From: Paracoccaceae bacterium
Lineage (GTDB): Bacteria > Pseudomonadota > Alphaproteobacteria > Rhodobacterales > Rhodobacteraceae
Reading direction: 5' to 3'
Length of the DNA stretch: 64,000 nt
NCBI GenBank assembly: GCA_024742405.1
Contig: JANSYP010000011.1
Coordinates: 35,091-99,090 of the forward strand
In this document: in pieces, positions 10,728 to 20,344 of the stretch
Layout: each line of letters opens with the position of its first letter
How positions within the stretch are numbered: the stretch's first letter is position 1
Program-made: the position numbers and the translations under genes
Notes under the pieces: model-generated
What the model was told of the DNA's origin: nothing
Seen by the model: only the letters and a program-made list of their open reading frames with translations
Database searches by the model: none

Positions 10728-12824
10728 CCCGACGCCGGGGCAGAGTCGCGTTGCGACGCCGGCGTTCCGAGAGCAGATGCCATGTAAAGGCCGTTTGATC
10801 GGTCCTGCGGTGTATCTTAGGGGCGTCTCGCTGCCCGCGGCGTTTCCCGAGTCGCTGGTCAGCTCATACCGCAAGTCGCAAGTCATCTGGCCGGCGGCGT
10901 GTCCCCCTTCGGAGGCGGTTCGCCGCGCATTGTGGAAGACGGTGAAGGGGGGTGCTGAACAGGCGACACAAGCGCGAGGAGACCGTCAGGGCGTTGCCGC
11001 GAGGCCGTTTTTTGTGCGGCAGGCGCGAGCGAATGCGCCCCACGAAGCGAGCGACCATAGCTTGCTCGCCGTTGCTTCGAGGACCGTGCGACTTGCCGAT
11101 TGTGCGCCGGATCAGGCGGCAGTACCTCCTTTGGTCCGCCGCGCATTCGGTTGTCCGACGCCCCTGACACTGTCCCTGATGGCTTCAATGAATCCCGTGT
11201 TCGTCGGTCTGCTCTCACAGGTGACGTTGAGTCTGACGCCGATCAGTTCGGCCTCTGCAACGACGTCCTGCGAGATCGATTCCAGCCGTTGATCGACGCA
11301 GGCAGTGGTCCTGGCCGTCAACCATGCAGCCCGGATGATTTCAGAGGGCGAAGCTGTAGAGAGGACGCTCACCGCTATGCGCTACGCACCGGTCAGCATC
11401 TTTCGGATCACCACGTCGTCGTTCTTCGGACAGGCACTGCCGGGTCCTGTCGTGATCGATTTCTTTGAGGCCTATGCGCATTGCGATCCGCCGATCTTTT
11501 TTTTGGACATGCACGCAAACCTCGCGGGAGACGACTAGGACGCGGCAATCCGCGTCGGACTGATTGTCTACGAGTCTCTAGCCGCAAAATCTGTGCCAGC
11601 GTTCGCTCCGCGCTCTACCGGTGCGCAGGCGCGCCAGCCATCGCCCTCGTGGACCAGCCGGATACGCTCTTTGCCCTGCGTCACCGGGGGAAACGACCTG
11701 AACCGTCGCACTAGCTGGCTACCATCGAGGGCGTCGAACGCGTGATCGCATTGAAGCCTCGCCTTGTTTGTATGAATCCCTGGTTCCTGCTCGATGCGCC
11801 GCTGTCGACAGATGCGGTTGTCGTCCTGCCGGCGCTTGGTGCGGCAAGCGAGGTGCTACCAAAGTTCACGTCGCATTCAGACCCAGCCAGCCAGTGGACC
11901 GCTGCGCGAACTGAGAAGAGATCAAGTCCTTCCCTGTCGCTTACCACTACATGATGTGGATGAACACGCGCACGCTGGTTCTGATCGATGCGCGCGTACG
12001 CCGGGCGCCAGATCTGGTTGTCAACCGCGACGATCCCGGTCCCGCCATGGCAGCCGCTTTGCCGAGTGAGACAGGAAGGCTGCTGGACGAAGTCGGTATG
12101 CGCGTGAAGGATCGCGAGCTACCGGAACAGCGACGGACGAACGTCAGCGCCGCATTGATGACCGGGTTGATCGGCTCGGGGCTCACCTGGCAACCCCTTT
12201 GCCCGCACGGGGTGGATATGGGGCGCATCCTCGTTCCGCCTTCGGCCATCCGCCGGTTCGGGATGGATCACTTGGGGCGTGATCTGGCCTCGCGCCTTCT
12301 CGCGGCAGGGCAGTCCTCGCTGATGTTGAGCGCGATCGTGCTCGACACAGACGTCTGCATCAGAGTCCTGACGGGGGCGGTGATCGTGTTCGGACCTTTC
12401 GGGCTGTCGCGCCTCACACTGGTGCGCCAAAACCGCGTTGGTCATCCCAACACTGACGATAGTCCTGCTGCTGGGGACGCTTTTGGGGCAGGGCTCGTCA
12501 GTATAGCCGTCGCCCTTATCGTGAGCACCTGAGTGCCCCATGCGCTGACCATCGCGGGATTGTTTGAGCGTTTGCGTGGGGAGTAGTACTAGCAGGTGAG
12601 GTTTGGCCCTGGGGTCCGATCTGTCCCGTTCGTACAGACGCCGCATGCACCCCAACATCTGGCCGATCCTCGACGCGCTGGCCGGCACTGAAGCAGGCAG
12701 CGCGGCAGTCCTCATCGAGTCGCTGGGCGCTCTGGGGCTGTCTGCGGACCCCGGCCGCCCGGAATGGGGCACGCACCGGTTCTGGTATCTTAGCGAAGGC
12801 GAAAGGCGCCAGAGTGTTTGGACG
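10728..12824. other. 2.1-kb decayed region with gene remnants
   Basis: No intact gene is visible. Open frames are short, switch frame and strand, and have no start signals. One piece is recognisable as a peptide ABC permease (listed separately). Other pieces, such as 11305-11538 (GPVVIDFFEAY, FFLDMHANLAGD) and 11742-11890 (LSTDAVVVLPALGAASEVLP), look like former coding sequence that I cannot assign. This is probably a transporter or catabolic operon in decay beside the purine locus. Confidence 0.55.
12110..12420 (+). pseudogene. Remnant of a DppC/OppC-type peptide ABC transporter permease
   Basis: In the forward frame the translation reads SAALMTGLIGSG, then a run with LCPHGVDMGRILVPPSA, and then FGMDHLGRDLASRLLAAGQSS. 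This matches the N-terminal region of DppC permeases (first membrane helix, the APxDP-like loop, FGTDHLGRD, SRLLxGARxSL). After about 12,340 the similarity breaks off and the frame soon degenerates. There is no permease core (EAA loop), partner permease or ATPase. Assigned by motif only. Confidence 0.5.
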
Positions 12825-13727
12825 TCAGGTTTCAGCGAGATCCTTGCGCAACTGCTCGATCGCGAAATCGATAAAGAGTCGAACTTTGGAATCCTGCAGT
12901 TTGCGATGCGGGTAGAGGCAGCCGAAGATGGACGGGAGCGGCGGCGTATCCTTCAGCAGCTCGACCAGGGCGCCGGTCTGAATGTAGTCGGCAATTTCAA
13001 ATCTGGGCTTGTTGACGATTCCCCGGCCGTCCAGGGCCCAGCCCGTCAGAACATCGCCGTCGTCTGAATCGTAGCTCCCCGCAACGTCGAGCTTGATTTC
13101 GCCCGACTGCGCACCGAGCGTCCAGAAATACTCTGGAGAGCGGGGATACCGCAGCAGCAAACAGCTGTGAGACAGGAGGTCCTTTGGGCTCTTGGGAGCA
13201 CCCATTCGCTTGAGATATGCCGGGGCGGCGCAAAGGACGCGCGGACAATCCGCGACCTTGCGCAGCTTGATGCTCGAATCCGGCGGCCGACCCACCTGGA
13301 AAGCCATGTCCATGCCGTCATCGAGGAGATCGACCTTGCGATCTGACAGACGCAACCGAATCGAAACATTGGGGTAGCGGTCCACAAAGCGGGGGATAAG
13401 CGGGGCGATCAGGCGTTTTCCAATGCCCAAAGGTGCTGTCACATTAATCGCTCCGCGCGGGCTGTCGGAAAAACCCGAAACTGCCGCTTCGGCGTCGTCG
13501 ACGGATTTCAGCACCCGAACCGCGTGTTCGTAGAAGGCGTGACCGACTTCGGTGGGGGACAGCTTGCGGGTCGTGCGGTTGAACAGGCGCACATCCAGTC
13601 TCTGCTCTAACTCCTTGATACGATTGCTTGCGACGGCAGGCGTGAGTCGCAGATCCCGGCCACCCGCCGTGATGCTGCCCCGCTCCACGACACGGACAAA
13701 GACACGCAGGCTTTCGATATACGGCAT
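12825..13727 (-). CDS. LysR-family transcriptional regulator (probable regulator of xanthine dehydrogenase)
   Basis: 300 residues from ATG 13727 (MPYIESLRVFVRVVE). The winged helix-turn-helix occupies residues about 1-60 (SITAGGRDLRLTPAVASNRIKELEQRL), followed by the linker helix and a periplasmic-binding-protein-like effector domain. It is divergent from xdhA with a 131-base shared promoter region. It is clearly paralogous to the second LysR in this window (23195-24127): both contain DCPRVLCAAP and share the RTTR, AEAA and SRLFIDF/Y-type blocks. The inferred role is control of purine use; the effector might be a purine catabolite. Confidence 0.88.
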   Translation of the reverse strand: MPYIESLRVFVRVVERGSITAGGRDLRLTPAVASNRIKELEQRLDVRLFNRTTRKLSPTEVGHAFYEHAVRVLKSVDDAEAAVSGFSDSPRGAINVTAPLGIGKRLIAPLIPRFVDRYPNVSIRLRLSDRKVDLLDDGMDMAFQVGRPPDSSIKLRKVADCPRVLCAAPAYLKRMGAPKSPKDLLSHSCLLLRYPRSPEYFWTLGAQSGEIKLDVAGSYDSDDGDVLTGWALDGRGIVNKPRFEIADYIQTGALVELLKDTPPLPSIFGCLYPHRKLQDSKVRLFIDFAIEQLRKDLAET

Positions 13728-13858
13728 CGGCGAAGACCCGATTATATAGGAAACGTTGAAAGAGCTTACCACTCTCCCCTCTGTTTTTATATAGTCGACG
13801 GCCGCAAGATGTTCCTGACCGAAAAACCCAGCCCGCTCTGCCGGGGTCAGGAGAACCG
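13728..13858. promoter_or_regulatory. Divergent promoter/operator region between lysR and xdhA
   Basis: 131 bases between the two start codons. An 8-base direct repeat TTATATAG occurs at 13742-13749 and 13787-13794, 45 bases apart (about four helix turns), in an otherwise GC-rich context. This is compatible with LysR binding to two sites, but no T-N11-A box was proven. Confidence 0.4.
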
Positions 13859-15334
13859 ATGGCACATCGTTCGGAGATACGTTTTCTACTCAACGGCGCA
13901 GAAATCACGCTCGACAAGGTCGGTGCGGGCGACACGCTGCTGGATTTTTTGCGGCTCCAGAAACGGCTGACCGGGACCAAGGAAGGCTGCGCGGAGGGCG
14001 ATTGCGGGGCCTGCACCGTGCTCGTGGGGCGTCTGGCCCAGGGGGAGCTGCACTACGAGACCGTCAATGCCTGCATCCGGTTCATGGCGTCGCTGGACGG
14101 CACCCATGTGGTCACGGTGGAGCATCTGTCCGGACCGGATGGTCGGATGCACCCGGTGCAGCAGGCGATGGTCGAATATCACGGCAGCCAGTGCGGGTTC
14201 TGCACGCCGGGCTTTGTCATGTCGCTCTACGCGCTCTGGATGGAGCGCCCCGATCCGACTGAAGCCGAGATCGAAACGGCGCTGCAGGGCAATCTCTGCC
14301 GCTGCACGGGCTACGAGCCGATCATTCGCGCCGCGAAGGCGATCAGCGGCTACGGCCGACCCGCCGATGATCTGCTGACGACGGAACGCGAGACGGTTGC
14401 GGAGCGGCTGCGCGGGCTCAATGACGGCGCGCGCGTCGATGTCACCGATGGCGAGAGCCGCGCGATCCTGCCGGCCGATGCCGATGATCTGGCCGCAGTC
14501 CTGCAGGAGCACAGCGACGTCACGCTGATCGCGGGGGCCACGGATGTCGGGCTCTGGGTTACCAAGTTTCTGCGCAAGATCTCTCCGGCGGTGTTCATCG
14601 GCCATCTGGAGGATCTGCGCGGTGTCGAGGTCACGCCGGAGGCGATCCGCATCGGGGCAGGGGTGAGCTATTCGGACAGCGCCGAGGTGCTCTGCCGCGA
14701 GTTTCCGCATCTGGCAGAATACTGGGACCGGATCGCCGGTTGGCAGATCCGCAACATGGGCACCATCGGCGGCAATGTCGCCAACGGGTCGCCCATCGGG
14801 GACACGCCGCCTGTGCTGATCGCGCTCGGAGCGGAGGTCGTGCTGCGCAAGGGCGCGGCCCGCCGCACGCTGCCGGTGGAGGCGTTCTTCATCGACTATG
14901 GCAAGCAGGATCTGGAACCCGGGGAGTTCGTCGAGCGCATCGACATTCCCCGCGAGCGGGACGGCACGCTGCACGCCGCCTACAAGATCTCCAAGCGGCG
15001 GGACGAAGACATTTCGTCTGTGGCAGCCGGGTTTCGCGTCACGGTCGCGGAAGGGCAGATCACCGACGCGCGCATTGCCCTTGGCGGGATGGCGGCGACG
15101 CTGAAACGCGCGGCGCGCACCGAACGCGCGCTTATCGGACAGCCCTGGAACGAGGCCACCCTGCGCGCGGCGGCGACACATCTTCCGGAGGACTTTCAGC
15201 CTCTGACCGACTGGCGCGCTTCGGCGGCCTACCGAATGCGGTCAGCGCAGAATCTGATGCTCCGGTTCTGGTTGGAAAACTCGGACAGCGCGGCGCCAGT
15301 GCGCCTGCAGCGCACGCAAGAGAGGGTCGCGTGA
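13859..15334 (+). CDS. xdhA: Xanthine dehydrogenase small subunit (FeS/FAD)
   Basis: 491 residues. Cysteines 44, 49 and 52 (KEGCAEGDCGACTVL) bind the plant-type 2Fe-2S cluster. SQCGFCTPGF and GNLCRCTGYEP bind the second 2Fe-2S cluster. The CO-dehydrogenase-type FAD-binding domain begins near residue 210 (TLIAGATDVGLWV) and includes NMGTIGGNVANGSPIGD. The subunit passes electrons from the molybdenum site to NAD+ via FeS and FAD. The stop codon overlaps the xdhB start (TGATG), showing translational coupling. Confidence 0.96.
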   Translation: MAHRSEIRFLLNGAEITLDKVGAGDTLLDFLRLQKRLTGTKEGCAEGDCGACTVLVGRLAQGELHYETVNACIRFMASLDGTHVVTVEHLSGPDGRMHPVQQAMVEYHGSQCGFCTPGFVMSLYALWMERPDPTEAEIETALQGNLCRCTGYEPIIRAAKAISGYGRPADDLLTTERETVAERLRGLNDGARVDVTDGESRAILPADADDLAAVLQEHSDVTLIAGATDVGLWVTKFLRKISPAVFIGHLEDLRGVEVTPEAIRIGAGVSYSDSAEVLCREFPHLAEYWDRIAGWQIRNMGTIGGNVANGSPIGDTPPVLIALGAEVVLRKGAARRTLPVEAFFIDYGKQDLEPGEFVERIDIPRERDGTLHAAYKISKRRDEDISSVAAGFRVTVAEGQITDARIALGGMAATLKRAARTERALIGQPWNEATLRAAATHLPEDFQPLTDWRASAAYRMRSAQNLMLRFWLENSDSAAPVRLQRTQERVA

Positions 15335-17733
15335 TGCATGATGATGGCAAACTGAACGAAGATCTTGTTGCCCGGGAAAATGCCTTTGGGGATCTGGACG
15401 AGAATCCCGGGTCCGATCGGGATCGCAAGCGCATTCGTGGGGGCGTCCATACCGACCGCCAGCACGACTCTGCGATCAAGCATGTCACGGGCCGGGCGGA
15501 CTATACCGACGACATTGCCGAACCCGCGGGAACCGTTCACGCCTATCTGGGGCTCTCGACGCGCGCCCATGCCAGGATCACGTCCCTGGAGCTGGAGGCA
15601 GTTCGTGCCGCTCCGGGCGTGCTGGACGTCCTCACCGCCGATGACATCCCCGGTGTGAACGATGTCAGCCCGACGAGCCGCAACGACGAACCCGTTCTGG
15701 TCACCGACAAGGTAGAGTTCTGGGGGCAGCCGATCTTTGCCGTGATCGCCGAGACGCGCGACGCCGCGCGGCGGGCGGCGCAGCTGGCCGAGATCGCCTA
15801 CGAGGATCTGCCCTTTGTGCTGGAGCCCGACGAGGCCCGCGACCAGGACATGCCCTATGTCACGCCGCCCCTCACGCTCAAGCGCGGCGACGCGCGCGAC
15901 GCAATGGAGACCGCACCACACCGGATCAAGGGTCAGATGCGCGTCGGCGGGCAGGATCACATGTATCTGGAGGGCCATATCGCCTTTGCCATTCCCGGCG
16001 AGGACGAGGACGTGATCGTTCATTGCTCGACCCAGCATCCGACCGAGGCGCAGCACATGGTGGCCCATGTCCTTGGCGTGGCTTCCAATGCCGTGACCGT
16101 GAATGTGCGGCGCATGGGCGGCGGGTTCGGCGGCAAGGAAACGCAGATGAACCTCTTCTGCGCCGTGGCGGCGGTCGCAGCGAAGAAATGGGACCGGCCC
16201 GTCAAGATCCGTCCCGACCGCGACGACGACATGTCGGCCACCGGCAAGCGGCATGACTTCGTCATCGATTACGAAGTCGGCTTCGATGACGAGGGCCGGA
16301 TCGAGGCCGTGACGGGCGAGTTCGCGGCGCGCTGCGGGTTTTCCTCGGACCTCTCCGGGCCGGTGACGGACCGCGCGCTCTTTCATGCCGACAACGCGTA
16401 TTTTTACCCCCATGTGCTGCTGAACTCGCACCCGATGAAGACCAACACCGTATCCAACACGGCCTTCCGGGGCTTCGGCGGCCCGCAGGGGGTGATCATC
16501 GCCGAGCGCATCATGGAGGAGATCGCCTATCACCGCGGGCGCGACGCGCTGGAGATCCGCAAGCTCAACTTCTATGGGCCGGACGGGCGCGATGTGACGC
16601 CCTACCACCAGACGGTCGAGGACAATATTGCGCCGCAGATCGTGGCGGAGCTGGAAGCGCAGGCGGACTATCAGGCGCGCCGCGAGGCGGTGCTGGACTG
16701 GAACGAGCGTGGGGGTGTGATCCGCAAGGGGATCGCGCTGACGCCGGTGAAATTCGGCATCTCCTTCACCGCGACCTGGTACAATCAGGCTGGCGCGCTG
16801 GTCCATGTCTATAGCGACGGCTCGATCCATCTGAACCATGGCGGCACCGAGATGGGGCAGGGGCTCAACACCAAGGTGGCCCAAGTCGTGGCCGATGCCT
16901 TCCAGGCCGATTTCGAGACGATCAAGATCACGAAGACGACCACGGAGAAAGTGCCGAACACATCGGCCACCGCGGCCTCTTCGGGTACCGATCTGAACGG
17001 GATGGCGGCGCTGGATGCCTGCGAGCAGATCAAGGCGCGGCTCGTTGCTTTCGCGGCGGAGAAATGGGGGGTCGCGCCGGAGGCGGTGCGTTTCCTGCCG
17101 GGACGGGTGCAGATCGGCGATGAGACGCACAGCTTCGCCGAGTTCATCAAGCTGGCCTATATGGCCCGGATCCACCTCTCGGCGGCGGGGTTCTACAAGA
17201 CGCCCAAGATCCACTGGAACCGCGAGACGGGGCAGGGCCGGCCGTTCTACTACTATGCCTACGGCGCGGCGGTGTCGGAGGTGTCGATCGACACGCTGAC
17301 CGGCGAATACATCGTCGACCGCACCGATATCCTCCACGATGTCGGCAAGTCGCTGAACCCGGTCATTGACCGCGGTCAGGTCGAGGGCGCGTTCATCCAG
17401 GGGATGGGCTGGCTGACGACCGAAGAGCTGTGGTGGGACGAGGCCGGCCAGCTGAGAACCCACGCGCCGTCGACCTACAAGATCCCGCTCGCCTCGGACC
17501 GGCCGCGCATCTTCAACGTCGATCTCGCCGACTGGTCGGAGAACCGCGAGAACACCATCAAGCGGTCCAAGGCCGTGGGCGAGCCGCCCTTCATGCTCGG
17601 CATCTCGGTGCTGGAGGCGCTGTCGATGGCGGTGGCCAGCGTGGACGACTACCGGACCTGCCCGCGGCTCGATACGCCGGCAACGCCCGAGCGCATCCTG
17701 CTGGCCGTCGAGCGGCTGCAGGGCGGGAGCTGA
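15334..17733 (+). CDS. xdhB: Xanthine dehydrogenase molybdopterin-binding large subunit
   Basis: 799 residues from the ATG that overlaps the xdhA stop. After a charged N-terminal tail of about 45 residues it has the xanthine dehydrogenase a/b hammerhead (HVTGRADYTDDI) and the molybdopterin-binding part with GGGFGGKETQ and NTAFRGFGGPQG. The catalytic glutamate is in KAVGEPPFMLG near residue 748. The subunit hydroxylates hypoxanthine and xanthine to urate in the cytoplasm. It is followed after three bases by xdhC. Confidence 0.96.
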   Translation: MHDDGKLNEDLVARENAFGDLDENPGSDRDRKRIRGGVHTDRQHDSAIKHVTGRADYTDDIAEPAGTVHAYLGLSTRAHARITSLELEAVRAAPGVLDVLTADDIPGVNDVSPTSRNDEPVLVTDKVEFWGQPIFAVIAETRDAARRAAQLAEIAYEDLPFVLEPDEARDQDMPYVTPPLTLKRGDARDAMETAPHRIKGQMRVGGQDHMYLEGHIAFAIPGEDEDVIVHCSTQHPTEAQHMVAHVLGVASNAVTVNVRRMGGGFGGKETQMNLFCAVAAVAAKKWDRPVKIRPDRDDDMSATGKRHDFVIDYEVGFDDEGRIEAVTGEFAARCGFSSDLSGPVTDRALFHADNAYFYPHVLLNSHPMKTNTVSNTAFRGFGGPQGVIIAERIMEEIAYHRGRDALEIRKLNFYGPDGRDVTPYHQTVEDNIAPQIVAELEAQADYQARREAVLDWNERGGVIRKGIALTPVKFGISFTATWYNQAGALVHVYSDGSIHLNHGGTEMGQGLNTKVAQVVADAFQADFETIKITKTTTEKVPNTSATAASSGTDLNGMAALDACEQIKARLVAFAAEKWGVAPEAVRFLPGRVQIGDETHSFAEFIKLAYMARIHLSAAGFYKTPKIHWNRETGQGRPFYYYAYGAAVSEVSIDTLTGEYIVDRTDILHDVGKSLNPVIDRGQVEGAFIQGMGWLTTEELWWDEAGQLRTHAPSTYKIPLASDRPRIFNVDLADWSENRENTIKRSKAVGEPPFMLGISVLEALSMAVASVDDYRTCPRLDTPATPERILLAVERLQGGS

Positions 17734-17736
17734 GCC

Positions 17737-18639
17737 ATGGCGGATCAGGATACGCTCAGCGGCTTTCTGGCGCGCCATGGCGACGTGATCGAGGTGCGGC
17801 TCACACGGGTCCGCGGCTCGTCCCCGCGCGACGAGGGGGCCGCGATGTTCGTCGCTTCTGACGGGGTGCACGGCACCATCGGCGGCGGTCAGCTGGAATA
17901 CATGGCGCTGGACCGTGCGCGGGTGATGCTGCGCACGGGCGAGGATGTCTGCGACATGGACGTGCCGCTCGGCCCGGAGATTGGGCAGTGCTGCGGCGGC
18001 CGGGTGGAGATCAGGCTGACCCGCATGACGGTAGCCGCGCGCAACGCCGCGCTGCAGGAGGCGCAGGCCGAAATCGTGGCGCGCCCCCATGTCTACATCC
18101 TGGGGGCGGGGCATATCGGGCGGGCGCTGGCCTGCCTTTTCCAGTATCTGCCGGTACGCGCGATCCTCATTGATGGCCGGCCCGAGGAACTGGCGCTCTG
18201 CACCGCGCAGGTGGACCGGCGCCTGTCGGCCCTGCCGGAGGCAGAAATCCGCGCCGCCCTTCCGAACAGCGCCTTCATAGTGCTGACCCATGATCACGCG
18301 TTGGATTTTCTGCTGACGGCCGAGGCGCTTGCGCGCGGCGACGCCGCCTATGTCGGCATGATCGGCTCAGCCACGAAGCGCGCCAAATTCGAGCAGTTCT
18401 GCCGCACAACCGCGCAAAGGACTCCTACGGGCGCATTAATGTGTCCGATGGGGTCCGGCCGGAGCGGCGACAAGCGCCCCGACGTGATCGCCGCCTTCAT
18501 AGTGGCCGAAGCGATGGCTGCGCTGACCACGTCGCCCCCGAAACCCCGAACCGTGCCCGACCCGGTCGGCCGCGCAACAAAACAGGGCTCTCTCGGACAG
18601 GACCAGATGCCCGCACAACCCGAATGGGAGGACATGTGA
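17737..18639 (+). CDS. xdhC: Xanthine dehydrogenase accessory protein XdhC
   Basis: 300 residues. The N-terminal XdhC/CoxI domain has TRVRGSSPRDEGAAMFV and GTIGGGQLEY. The C-terminal Rossmann-like domain contains YILGAGHIGRALA and VGMIGSATKR. XdhC binds the molybdenum cofactor and helps sulfurate and insert it into XdhB; this is known from Rhodobacter capsulatus. It has one base of spacing to the downstream permease, so it is in the same operon. Confidence 0.93.
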   Translation: MADQDTLSGFLARHGDVIEVRLTRVRGSSPRDEGAAMFVASDGVHGTIGGGQLEYMALDRARVMLRTGEDVCDMDVPLGPEIGQCCGGRVEIRLTRMTVAARNAALQEAQAEIVARPHVYILGAGHIGRALACLFQYLPVRAILIDGRPEELALCTAQVDRRLSALPEAEIRAALPNSAFIVLTHDHALDFLLTAEALARGDAAYVGMIGSATKRAKFEQFCRTTAQRTPTGALMCPMGSGRSGDKRPDVIAAFIVAEAMAALTTSPPKPRTVPDPVGRATKQGSLGQDQMPAQPEWEDM

Positions 18640-18640
18640 G

Positions 18641-20242
18641 ATGACGACGAAACCCTATAGCTACCAGCTGTTCAGCCGGAGCGACTACAGCGCCTTCTGG
18701 GCGCTCTTCACCGACAACCTGGTCAACCTGATGGTGCTCTCGGCGATCTGCCAGTTCGTCTTTCAGATGCCCCCGGAGATCGTCTATGGCCGGATCGTGC
18801 CCGGCGCCGCCGTCGCCATTCTGGCGGGTGTGGCGGTCTATACTTTCATGGCCAAGCGCGTCGCCGAAAAGACCGGCCGCGATGTCACGGCACTGCCCTA
18901 CGGCATCTCCACACCGGTGATGTTCGTCTATCTCTTCGGTGTGATCGGCCCGATCTATTGGGCAACCGATGATGCGCTGCTGGCCTGGCAGGTCGGGATC
19001 GGCGCTGGGTTCATGGGCGGCATCGTCGCCGCCCTCGGTGCGATCGTCGGTCCCTTCCTGAAGCGGATCACACCGCGCGCGGGCATGCTCGGCACGCTGT
19101 GCGGTATCGCGCTCGTGTTCATTGGCTCGGTGCCGCTGACCCAGATCTTCGAGAATCCCATCGTCGGTTTCGCCGCACTCATCATCATCCTGTGGGGGCT
19201 CGTGGGCCGTTTCCGGCTGCCGGGCAACATCCCGGCCGGGCTTGTCGCCATCGGCGCGGGCACGATCATCGCCATCATTCTGGGACAGTCGAGTTTCGAT
19301 CTGAGCGGTGTCGGCTTCTACCCGCCGCTGCCCTATTTCGGCGATCTGATCGTGGGTGTGCAGTATCTGTTCGCGAACCCCGAGCTATTCCTCGTGCTGG
19401 TGCCGGTGCAGATCTACAATTTCATCGAGACGATGAACAACGTGGAGAGTGCCGAGGCTGCGGGCGACAAGTATCCCGTCGCCGTCTGTCAGGTCACCGA
19501 CGGCGCGGGCACCATGATCGGCGCGGTCTTCGGCTCGCCCTTCCCGACCACGGTCTATATCGGCCATCCCGCCTACAAGCGGCTTGAAGCCCATGCCGGC
19601 TACATCATCGGCGTTGCGGGCGTGATAGCCTTTTCCGCCTTCTTCGGCTTTCTGGCCTTCATCAACGGGGTGATCCCGATTGCCGCCGCCGCCCCGGTGC
19701 TGGTCTTCGTCTCGGTCAGCCTGATCACCAACACCGCCTTTGCGGTGAAGCCCACGCATATGGCGGCGGTCTCCTTTGCGATCCTGCCGCATATCTCGGC
19801 TTTCCTCATCGTGAAGTGGGGCTCGCTGATGAACGCGCTCCGCAGCAGCGGTGTCGAAGGACTACCGTCATTGGGCGATGTGGAGCTGACCGCAGCCATG
19901 CTGATGGAAGGCGCGCATTACGAGGGTCACTTGGCGCTTGCACAGGGCGCAATCCTCACCGGCCTGGTCTGGGGCGCTATCGTGGCCTCCATCATCGACG
20001 GCAAGTTCCAGAATGCCGGCGGCTTTGCCATCGCGGCGGCGGTAATGTCCTCGATCGGGATCATCCATGGCGGCAGCCTGCAATTGCCACAGCTCGACGG
20101 GATCACCGTGGGCTACCTGATCACCGGGGCCTTCCTGCTGATCTATCCGCGGATCGCGCCGAAAGAGGATCTGGAGCATCGCGTCATCGTCCCGGATGAA
20201 CCCGATTTCATGGATACCGACGCGCCGGCCGGACGCGCCTGA
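18641..20242 (+). CDS. NCS2/AzgA-like purine permease, probable xanthine or guanine uptake
   Basis: 533 residues, at least twelve hydrophobic segments. The N-terminal stretch FWALFTDNLVNLMVLSA and the loop TALPYGISTPVMFVYLFGV resemble the first helices of the xanthine/uracil permease superfamily. NFIETMNNVESAEAAGDKYP corresponds to the substrate-binding helix 8-9 region. Its place as the last gene of the xdhABC operon supports purine transport. A strong terminator follows. The exact substrate is inferred from context. Confidence 0.8.
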   Translation: MTTKPYSYQLFSRSDYSAFWALFTDNLVNLMVLSAICQFVFQMPPEIVYGRIVPGAAVAILAGVAVYTFMAKRVAEKTGRDVTALPYGISTPVMFVYLFGVIGPIYWATDDALLAWQVGIGAGFMGGIVAALGAIVGPFLKRITPRAGMLGTLCGIALVFIGSVPLTQIFENPIVGFAALIIILWGLVGRFRLPGNIPAGLVAIGAGTIIAIILGQSSFDLSGVGFYPPLPYFGDLIVGVQYLFANPELFLVLVPVQIYNFIETMNNVESAEAAGDKYPVAVCQVTDGAGTMIGAVFGSPFPTTVYIGHPAYKRLEAHAGYIIGVAGVIAFSAFFGFLAFINGVIPIAAAAPVLVFVSVSLITNTAFAVKPTHMAAVSFAILPHISAFLIVKWGSLMNALRSSGVEGLPSLGDVELTAAMLMEGAHYEGHLALAQGAILTGLVWGAIVASIIDGKFQNAGGFAIAAAVMSSIGIIHGGSLQLPQLDGITVGYLITGAFLLIYPRIAPKEDLEHRVIVPDEPDFMDTDAPAGRA

Positions 20243-20286
20243 GCCAGACCGGGGCGGCGGCCCACGCCGCTCCGGATCCCAACTCT

Positions 20287-20318
20287 CGGGGCGGCGGACG
20301 ACGCCGCCCCGTTTCTTT
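20287..20318 (+). terminator. Rho-independent terminator after the purine permease
   Basis: A 10-bp perfect stem CGGGGCGGCG (20287-20296) / CGCCGCCCCG (20302-20311) has a five-base loop and is followed by GTTTCTTT. It lies between the permease and guanine deaminase, so guaD may depend on readthrough or on its own start site. Confidence 0.8.
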
Positions 20319-20344
20319 CCAGTCCCATCCCGGCAGGCCCTGCA

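Noticed and set aside
12603..13067. Possible plus-strand gene upstream of and overlapping the LysR 3' end
   Set aside because: No recognisable domain; the second half is the antisense of the LysR effector domain and the first half lies in the decayed region.
15229..18297. 1,022-codon open frame on the minus strand
   Set aside because: Antisense shadow of xdhB and xdhC, produced by GC-rich codon bias; no domain similarity.
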